Shown here piece after piece: positions 25,957-32,235 of a DNA stretch of 43,045 nt. The stretch lies in assembly GCA_027486095.1 (NCBI GenBank), contig JAIXPT010000217.1, positions 1-43,045 on the forward strand, given 5' to 3'. The translations under genes were made by a program, and so were the position numbers. Source of the stretch: Planctomycetaceae bacterium. Lineage in GTDB: Bacteria > Planctomycetota > Planctomycetia > Pirellulales > UBA1268. The notes under the pieces are model-generated. The model searched no databases. It was not told the DNA's origin and was given only the letters and a program-made list of their open reading frames with translations. The first letter of the stretch is position 1, and the number at the start of each line of letters is the position of its first letter.

Positions 25957-28038
25957 TCACAGGCACCCTGCGGTCAAGCTACCTTGATTCGACGGATATC
26001 CGGTTCGAATCTTGGCAACCGATCCCGCTGCAAGATCCGCCTCCTCCTGCTCGATCTCTTCGCCGCAGCGCACGAGGCGGGCCGAGTTGAAGATCACGAT
26101 CAGGCCGCTCACGATGTGGAGCAGCGCCGCCGTGACGGGCGACACGTAGCCCGCGCCGGCGAGGCCCAGGAACACGATGATGAACAGGGCCCCGATCACC
26201 ATGTTCTGCCGGATCACGCCGATCGTGCGGCGGGAGAGCTCCACGAGAAATGGGATCCTGTTCAAGTTGCTGTTGAGAAGCGCGATGCTCGCCGAGTGGA
26301 TCGCGACGTCGCTTCCCGCGGCCCCCATCGCGATCGAGATGTCGCCGGCGGCGAGGGCCGGTGCGTCGTTGACGCCGTCGCCGATCACAGCCACGCGGTG
26401 CCCCTTCGCCTTGAGCTCATCCACCATCTCGAGCTTCTCGTGCGGCAAGACCTCCGCCTTGAACTCACTGAAATGCATCTGCTCGGCCACCCGCCTGGCC
26501 ACGCTCGTGCGATCGCCCGTCAGGATCACGAGCCGCTTAAGCCCGAGATTCTTAAGCCGATCCACCGCCTCGGCCGCCTCGGGGCGGGCGTTGTCCTCGA
26601 GGCCGATCCAGCCGGCGAGCCGGCCGTCGGCCACCACATAGAGCACGCTCACGCCGTCGGCCTCGGGGCTCGCCTGAATCGTTTCGATCGCGGCCACTTC
26701 CGCCGGAGCGAGGCCCGCCTCTGGCGCTGCCAGCCAACTGGCCCGGCCAACCATGATCCGCCGGCCGTCGGTCGTGGCGATCACACCCCGACCGGCGACT
26801 TCCTCGAAGTGCTGCGGCCGCGGGATCAGTAGATTCGCCCGCCGCGCCATCTCCGTGACCGCGCGGGCCACGGGGTGCCGGCTGTCTTGCTCGGCGATGG
26901 CGGCCAGCCGCAGGAGTTCGGCCCCCTCGACGCCCTCCACGGGTGCCAAGCGGCTCACCGACAAGACGCCCGTCGTGAGCGTGCCCGTCTTGTCGAACAC
27001 GATCGCCGTGAGATTCCGGGCAGCCTCCAGAGTGACCACGCTCTTTACGAGCACGCCCAGGCGGGCCGCAGCTGACAGCCCCGCCACCATCGCCGTCGGC
27101 GTGGCCAGAATCAGGGCGCTTGGGCAGGCGACCACGAGCATCGCGATTGCCCGGCTAAACGCGGTGTCGGGGTCGCTGCGAAGCGCGAAGAAGAGCACCA
27201 CGCCCACGAGCATGAGCACCGTGGGCGTATACCAGACGGCATATTGATCGACGAGCCGCATGATCGGCGTGCGCGTGCGCTCCGCCTCGAGAATCAGGTC
27301 TTTCACGCGGCCGAGCAGCGTGTCGGCGCCCGCTTTCGTGACCTCGATGTCCATGGCGCCCGTGAGGTTGATCGTGCCGCCGAAGACCTCGTCGCCCGTC
27401 GCCTTGTCGGCCGGCAGCGATTCTCCCGTGATGCTGGCCTGATTGACGGTGCTCATGCCGGAGAGGATCCGCCCGTCGGCAGGAATATTGTCACCGGGAC
27501 GCACACGCACCACGTCGCCAGGCCGAAGATCCTTGGCCTCCACCAAGTCCTCGCGTTCGGCCGCCTCACCCGCTGCGGGCAGAATGCGATGCGCCTTTGT
27601 CGGCGAGAGTTTGATCAGCGACTCGATGCTCGCCTGGGCTCCGATCGCGGTCCGCTTCTCGATCAACCCGGACACGATCATGAAGAGCGCGATCGCGGCG
27701 CTCTCTTGATACTTGCCGGTGGCCGCCGCCCCGACGACGGCGAGCGCGACCAGGGCATTCATACCGGCCTCGCCCCGGAGCAGATCGCGGATGGCAGCGA
27801 CGACCAGCGGCGCGCCGAGGAGGAGCACGGCGACCGCCGCCGGCACGGCGGGATAAAAGTCTTTCGTCCAGAGCACCTGGGCCACGAGCGAACAGACGAG
27901 AAGCGTCGCGCCCACGAGCGTAGCGGCAATCTGGAATCGCAATGACCGTCCAGCCGCCGCATCCGCGGCAGCCTCGGAACCGCCCATGGCATCTCCGCGA
28001 GTTGCTGGGGCGTCGATCGGAAGCGTCGCGGTGGCCAT
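25957..28038 (-). CDS. Heavy-metal translocating P-type ATPase (P1B) with a CPS motif
   Basis: A 693-residue ion pump. Seen in order: no N-terminal HMA metal-binding domain; membrane helices; actuator motif ITGESLPADK; the intramembrane motif ACPSALILATPTA with C305-P306-S307; phosphorylation site DKTGT with D349; the P1B nucleotide-domain motif SRHPVARAV; and the hinge GDGVNDAPALA. The HP dipeptide assigns it to the heavy-metal P1B class. In copper and zinc pumps the intramembrane motif is usually CPC, so CPS leaves the metal open. ATG 28038 starts MATATLPIDAPATRG; the frame stays open upstream but that part is not protein-like. It stands alone and converges with the permease. No metal-responsive regulator is adjacent. 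Confidence 0.92.
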   Translation of the reverse strand: MATATLPIDAPATRGDAMGGSEAAADAAAGRSLRFQIAATLVGATLLVCSLVAQVLWTKDFYPAVPAAVAVLLLGAPLVVAAIRDLLRGEAGMNALVALAVVGAAATGKYQESAAIALFMIVSGLIEKRTAIGAQASIESLIKLSPTKAHRILPAAGEAAEREDLVEAKDLRPGDVVRVRPGDNIPADGRILSGMSTVNQASITGESLPADKATGDEVFGGTINLTGAMDIEVTKAGADTLLGRVKDLILEAERTRTPIMRLVDQYAVWYTPTVLMLVGVVLFFALRSDPDTAFSRAIAMLVVACPSALILATPTAMVAGLSAAARLGVLVKSVVTLEAARNLTAIVFDKTGTLTTGVLSVSRLAPVEGVEGAELLRLAAIAEQDSRHPVARAVTEMARRANLLIPRPQHFEEVAGRGVIATTDGRRIMVGRASWLAAPEAGLAPAEVAAIETIQASPEADGVSVLYVVADGRLAGWIGLEDNARPEAAEAVDRLKNLGLKRLVILTGDRTSVARRVAEQMHFSEFKAEVLPHEKLEMVDELKAKGHRVAVIGDGVNDAPALAAGDISIAMGAAGSDVAIHSASIALLNSNLNRIPFLVELSRRTIGVIRQNMVIGALFIIVFLGLAGAGYVSPVTAALLHIVSGLIVIFNSARLVRCGEEIEQEEADLAAGSVAKIRTGYPSNQGSLTAGCL

Positions 28039-28086
28039 AGATCCGATGATACCTCGGCTTCCAGCGCCGGATGTTATGAAACCATG

Positions 28087-28118
28087 AAAAAACCGCGGCC
28101 GCCCGAAGGCGGCCGCGG
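28087..28118 (-). terminator. Strong intrinsic terminator for the prepilin-like gene at 28157-29335
   Basis: On the minus strand: CCGCGGCCGCC, loop TTCG, GGCGGCCGCGG, then TTTTTT. The stem is 11 perfect G/C pairs with a UUCG-type tetraloop followed by six U, a textbook rho-independent terminator. It lies 39 bp past the stop codon and separates this gene from the P-type ATPase downstream. Confidence 0.93.
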
Positions 28119-28156
28119 CCATTCTCACATGCGAATCGGTGCGGTGGAGCCGCGGC

Positions 28157-29335
28157 CTATTCGTTGACGCTACCTGCGGCGGTCTGCTGGTTACGGAGTC
28201 GCCGAACCCAGATCGAGTCGGCAATTTCCTGGTAACCCAGCGTGCCAATCGCCACCGAAGTGATCTTGCCGGCAGGATCGCGACCGACACCGTTGCCGAT
28301 ATAGCCGTCGCCCTCCTTATTATTCTCCGACGTGCCGGAGGTGACGGTGTCCTGCACCTTCTCCACGTGCAGATCGGCGAACAGGATCGGGGCAAAGCCG
28401 CCCGTTCCCGCCCGGTCTTTCGGCTGGTGGAGCGGCTCGATGTCGTTGAACTCATGGATCTTCGTGCTTGCCGTGCCGGAGCCGACCAGCGAGCCGCTGA
28501 TCGTCACCGTCATGCCGTCGTTGAAGCTTTCGACCAGGAGGTCGTTCGGCTTCACGATGGTGTTACCGGCGAAGGCATTCATAATCGCGGCATTCACACC
28601 CGACCCAGAGCCCGCCACAACCAAAGCATCGGCTCCGTCACCAGCGCGAGCCGGCCCCATGAGCGCCACGCGGGCGGCCGTCGTGTTGCCCTGGTTGAGG
28701 TGGTTCACCGACAGCGGACCGTCGCCATTCGCCAGGCCCTTGTCCGACGTGGCATCCTTATTGGCAAACCCGTCGCTCGCCGAGGGATCACCGCGGCTGA
28801 AGTGCCAGGTCGTGGCGTAGTTGCTGTTGTAGCCGGCGTCCCAGACTTCCTTCGCGGCGGCGTCGCCACCGAAGTAGGTCTCGCCCGTCACGTTATCGTA
28901 CGTCGTCCCGGAATCCCAACGACCGGCGGGAATGCCGGCACCGGTGATGTCCTTTTCCTTGTCAACGTTGCGGGCGCCCATGTAGTCCGCCACCTTCTCG
29001 TTGATCTTGTTCCGGCTGCCCAGATCGAGGGCCTTGCCGGGCTGCGAGACCTTCGAGTCAATGAGATCGGCCACCCAGCCGTACTTCTGGATGTCGCCGT
29101 CGCGGCGGTGGTCGAACGCGCCCGAGGTGTACACGCCGTTGTTGTTGGTCGCATACAGCTCGAAGCCACGGCCGAAGCCCGACATGTTGTTCGCGCTGCC
29201 CGAAGCGTTGGCGGCAGAGCGAGCTGACGACAAGGCGGGCAGCAACAGCGCCACCAGCACACCGATGATCGCGATCACCACGAGGAGTTCGACCAGGGTG
29301 AAGCCCTGCCGCCCCTTGGATGCAATTCGAAGCAT
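28157..29335 (-). CDS. Prepilin-like protein (type II pseudopilin N-terminus), paralogue A
   Basis: From ATG 29335 the product is 392 residues: [20 protein letters not shown], i.e. a basic leader, G-F processing site, Glu5 and hydrophobic helix. The start is set by GGAG about 8 nt upstream; ATG 29350 is an alternative. The body shares many phrases with paralogue B at 30767-31954 (SGAFDHRRDGDIQKYGWVAD; TTWHFSRGDP; ARVALMGPARA; PLHQPK; HVEKV). The end has LFADLHVEKV, where paralogue B has LFADGHVEKV, so the Gly of the H-X9-DG-like motif is Leu here. Its own terminator and about 240 bp of upstream non-coding DNA suggest a single-gene, possibly well-expressed unit. It should be an envelope pseudopilin-like protein; its function is not known. 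Confidence 0.87.
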   Translation of the reverse strand: MLRIASKGRQGFTLVELLVVIAIIGVLVALLLPALSSARSAANASGSANNMSGFGRGFELYATNNNGVYTSGAFDHRRDGDIQKYGWVADLIDSKVSQPGKALDLGSRNKINEKVADYMGARNVDKEKDITGAGIPAGRWDSGTTYDNVTGETYFGGDAAAKEVWDAGYNSNYATTWHFSRGDPSASDGFANKDATSDKGLANGDGPLSVNHLNQGNTTAARVALMGPARAGDGADALVVAGSGSGVNAAIMNAFAGNTIVKPNDLLVESFNDGMTVTISGSLVGSGTASTKIHEFNDIEPLHQPKDRAGTGGFAPILFADLHVEKVQDTVTSGTSENNKEGDGYIGNGVGRDPAGKITSVAIGTLGYQEIADSIWVRRLRNQQTAAGSVNE

Positions 29336-29576
29336 GAGAAAAAACTCCATTTGGAAACCATCACCGTCTCCGGGAGCCGAACCTTTCGACTGCCTCGTCG
29401 ACATGCGGGAACATAGTGCCCGATGATGAGGAGCACGTGAGTCGTCCATGAGAATCCTGCGAAATCGCGGATACAAAAGCCGACTTTCATCGAAAACTCA
29501 TACGCCAGCCGCTTGCATCGCGGTATCACGTGTGTTCCACGAAGATCTCTTCCACGAACCCCATCCGAGCGCCCCG
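29336..29576. other. Divergent intergenic region between prepilin paralogue A and a TPR gene
   Basis: No gene or clear repeat was seen. The stretch is noticeably more AT-rich around 29460-29520 than its neighbours, as expected for promoters of both flanking genes. No confident -35/-10 pair could be picked. Confidence 0.4.
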
Positions 29577-30746
29577 ATGGATCTTTCCCGCCAGATTCCC
29601 AAGCCGATCGCCATGAGCGCGATCATCGTCGCCCTACTCGTGAGCGCGGCACTGGCGTGGGTGCAGCTGCGGCGGCCGACAGAGGCCGCTGCCCGCGATC
29701 TTCGCTCACAGTGGGCCGAGCTTGCCGACCAAGTGCAGCAACTGCGGAAGCGGGGCCGGCAGGCGGAGGCCCTGCAGGCCGCGACGATGTCGGTCGCCCT
29801 CGCCGAGCGGGCCTACGGGCCGACACATCCTGCGATGGCCGAAGCCCTCAATGAGCTTGCGCAATTGCGCATCGCAGCCGCCGACTTCACCGGCGTCGGA
29901 GAAATGCTCCATCGAGCCATCGACATCCAGGCGCAGGTCACGGGCCCGGAGAGTCCGGAGGTGGCGAACACGCTCAACAATCTCGCTCAGGCGATGGAGA
30001 AGCAGGGCGACTTCGACAGCGCCCGCCAGGCGTATGACCGCACGCTCGCGATCTACGAAAAGACTGTCGGCCCCGAGCACGCCTCGACAGCCCGCGCCCT
30101 CAACAACATCGCCTGCCTCGAAGACACCCGCGGAGATCACGCGGCCGCTGAACCGCTGCATCGCCGGGCGCTCGCCACCCGCCAGACGCTGCTCGGCCCA
30201 GCCCACATCGACACCGCCGAGTCGCTCGGCAACCTCGCGGCGAATGCCCGCCAGCGTGGCGATCTCCGCGAGGCGGAAACGCTCGCCCGTCGGGCCCTCG
30301 CGATCCGGGAACGCTCGAGCGGGCCGTCGCACCCGCTCACAGCCGCGTCGCTCGCGGGCCTGGCCAACATCCTCCGCGAGGCGGGCCGCACGGCCGAGGC
30401 CGATCCGCTGGCCCTCGGCGCCCTCGCGATCCGGCAAGACACCTATGGGTTTCGTCACCCCACCACTGCCGCCTCGTTCGAGACGCTCGCGCTTGTTCGC
30501 CGTGACGACGGCGACGTCGACACCGCGCGGCAGCTGCTCGAGAAGGCCCTGTCGATCCGCCGCCGCATCAACGGTGCGAATCACCCGAGCACGGTGGCCA
30601 CGCAGGAACTCCTCGCAGCGTTGCCGGCTGCGAAAGCGGCCGACGATCAGCCGGCGGCACCGCCGCTGGGCAAGGGGGCCTCTCCAGCCAAGGCCACCGG
30701 CGAGATAGCCCCTAGCGCTCCGCCAGCGTCGGCGAAGGGATCGTGA
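29577..30746 (+). CDS. Membrane-anchored TPR protein (kinesin-light-chain-like repeats)
   Basis: A 389-residue protein from ATG 29577 (MDLSRQIPKPIAMSAIIVALL), with one N-terminal membrane helix (about 11-29), then an amphipathic coil, then about seven TPR units of the 42-residue kinesin-light-chain/TPR_12 kind. Each carries a G-P-x-H-x-x-T/S-A spacer (YGPTHPAMAEALNELA; VGPEHASTARALNNIA; LGPAHIDTAESLGNLA; SGPSHPLTAASLAGLA; NGANHPSTVATQELLA). The C-terminus is an Ala/Pro-rich tail. The frame continues upstream to 29448, but that part lacks protein character. TPRs serve as protein-binding scaffolds. Sitting between two prepilin-like paralogues, it could help organise the pseudopilus-like proteins; that is inference. 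It converges with paralogue B 20 bp away. Confidence 0.78.
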   Translation: MDLSRQIPKPIAMSAIIVALLVSAALAWVQLRRPTEAAARDLRSQWAELADQVQQLRKRGRQAEALQAATMSVALAERAYGPTHPAMAEALNELAQLRIAAADFTGVGEMLHRAIDIQAQVTGPESPEVANTLNNLAQAMEKQGDFDSARQAYDRTLAIYEKTVGPEHASTARALNNIACLEDTRGDHAAAEPLHRRALATRQTLLGPAHIDTAESLGNLAANARQRGDLREAETLARRALAIRERSSGPSHPLTAASLAGLANILREAGRTAEADPLALGALAIRQDTYGFRHPTTAASFETLALVRRDDGDVDTARQLLEKALSIRRRINGANHPSTVATQELLAALPAAKAADDQPAAPPLGKGASPAKATGEIAPSAPPASAKGS

Positions 30747-30766
30747 CCTGGGCCCCGTGCTGAAGC

Positions 30767-31954
30767 TCACTCGACGACGGTCGTGCCGTCGTCGAGCGTC
30801 GCCACCTGCAGCCGCTTGAGCCAGATCTGGTCGGCCGCCTCTTCATAGCTCGGCCCGTCGATCACAAATCCGCTGATCGTGCCAGACGTGGTCGTGACGC
30901 CGTTGCCGATGAAGCTGTCGCCCTGCGATGGGCCGGCGGATGCACCCGCCGTGACCCTGTCGAACACTTTTTCGACGTGCCCGTCGGCGAACAACAGCGG
31001 CGCGAATCCGCCCGCCCCACCCGCCTTGGGCTGGTGGAGCGGATGGATGTCGGAGAGTTCATGAATTTTGCGACTCGGGCCCCCGCCGATCGCCGGATCG
31101 GTAAACACCACGTTCATCCCGTCGGTGAAACTGTCGAGGAGCAGGTCATTGGGCCGCACGAGCCGAAAACCGACGAAGCCGTTGATCACGCCATCGGCCA
31201 CCCCGGTGCGCAGCCGGACGGCTCCCGGCCGGACGACGAACGACGGACCATCGGTCGCCCGCGCAGGCCCCATGAGTGCCACGCGGGCTGCCGTCGTGGC
31301 CGCCTTTTCGAGCGTGGAGATCGACAACGGACCGCTCCCCTCGATTCTCGAACCACGAACGCTGCCATACCCTGGAAAAGCGGCGTCGATCGTGGTCGTC
31401 GGGTCGCCGCGACTGAAGTGCCACGTTGTCGCGAAGGTCGTGTTGTGCCCGGCGAACCACACTTCGTTCATCGCTGCCAGGGTGCCGAAGTGGGCACTAC
31501 CAGAAACGGCGGCGTAACTGGTCGTCGTCCAGCCGTGATCCGCGCCATCGAGGACGATCGCGGTGCCCTGCCTGGCCGCACCGGCGTAGTCGGCGACGGT
31601 CTCGCTCACCTGCCACCGATTGGCCGGATCCCGCGCCTTCCCCGGGTTGGCCGCCTTGATTCCCAGGACATCCGCCACCCAGCCACGGGTCCGGATGTCG
31701 CCATCGCGCAGGTGGTCGAACGCACCGGAGCAATACCGCCCCGCCTGGTCTTGCTGGGCAAAGAGTTCGAAGCCTCTGCCAAATGCGGACAAATGACTCG
31801 CGGCCCCGGCGGCAAATGAGGCCGCTCGCGCCGCCGAGAGTGCCGGCAGGGCCATTCCAACGAGCACGCCGATGATCGCGATCACCACCAGCAACTCGAC
31901 GAGTGTCATGCCCGACCGTCGTGACGCTCGCACGAAGTTCGCCTGACTGTTCAT
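30767..31954 (-). CDS. Prepilin-like protein (type II pseudopilin N-terminus), paralogue B
   Basis: A 395-residue protein from ATG 31954: MNSQANFVRASRRSGMTLVE, with basic leader, G-M cleavage site, Glu5, then [20 protein letters not shown]. The body matches paralogue A (28157-29335) along its length: CSGAFDHLRDGDIRTRGWVA; ATTWHFSRGDPTT; AARVALMGPARA; LRLVRPNDLLLDSFTDGMN; PLHQPKAGGAGGFAPLLFADGHVEKV split by small gaps. Here the DGHVE ending is intact. These look like one duplicated gene family, distinct from DUF1559 proteins, which have NxREAARR after the helix. No terminator is seen after it. The frame stays open upstream of ATG 31954 without protein character. Confidence 0.87.
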   Translation of the reverse strand: MNSQANFVRASRRSGMTLVELLVVIAIIGVLVGMALPALSAARAASFAAGAASHLSAFGRGFELFAQQDQAGRYCSGAFDHLRDGDIRTRGWVADVLGIKAANPGKARDPANRWQVSETVADYAGAARQGTAIVLDGADHGWTTTSYAAVSGSAHFGTLAAMNEVWFAGHNTTFATTWHFSRGDPTTTIDAAFPGYGSVRGSRIEGSGPLSISTLEKAATTAARVALMGPARATDGPSFVVRPGAVRLRTGVADGVINGFVGFRLVRPNDLLLDSFTDGMNVVFTDPAIGGGPSRKIHELSDIHPLHQPKAGGAGGFAPLLFADGHVEKVFDRVTAGASAGPSQGDSFIGNGVTTTSGTISGFVIDGPSYEEAADQIWLKRLQVATLDDGTTVVE

Positions 31955-32235
31955 GCCAACTGGATCTCTGGCTCGAGCGGTGATCCGCGCCCGGGGCTGG
32001 AGCGAATTGCCCCAGGCACTGGGGCGAATCGCCCCAGCCAGGCGAGGCAATTAACCCCATTGGGGGATCATACCATGACGACAGGCGTCGAACGATACCC
32101 ACCGGATTCTCGAAAATCCAACGGAATAATCGGACGATATGACTTCCAGGAAGTCTATACGAAATTCTCACAACAAAAGGAACGCCGTTCGCACCGGAGT
32201 TTTGTGATGTTTTCGCAACTCCCGAGATAAACACC
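31955..32235. other. Divergent intergenic region with repeated GCGAAT(T/C)GCCCCAG sites
   Basis: The 281 bp hold no gene. The half nearest paralogue B contains G/C-rich repeats (listed separately). The half nearest the fusion gene is AT-richer (TTTTGTGATGTTTTC around 32200) and is the likely promoter side for that gene. Confidence 0.5.
32002..32037. promoter_or_regulatory. Two near-identical direct repeats spaced 22 bp, operator-like
   Basis: GCGAATTGCCCCAG at 32002-32015 and GCGAATCGCCCCAG at 32024-32037 differ at one base of 14 and are 22 bp apart, about two helical turns. The second lies within the palindrome GGGGCGA-A-TCGCCCC (32021-32035). A further small palindrome, CCCCA-T-TGGGG, is at 32055-32065. 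Placement 48-110 bp upstream of the paralogue B start suits a regulator-binding site. No regulator is identified. Confidence 0.45.

Noticed and set aside
28039-28455. N-terminal extension of the P-type ATPase to an upstream start
   Set aside because: The extension would read through a strong terminator and into the antisense of the prepilin-like gene; its residues lack protein character.
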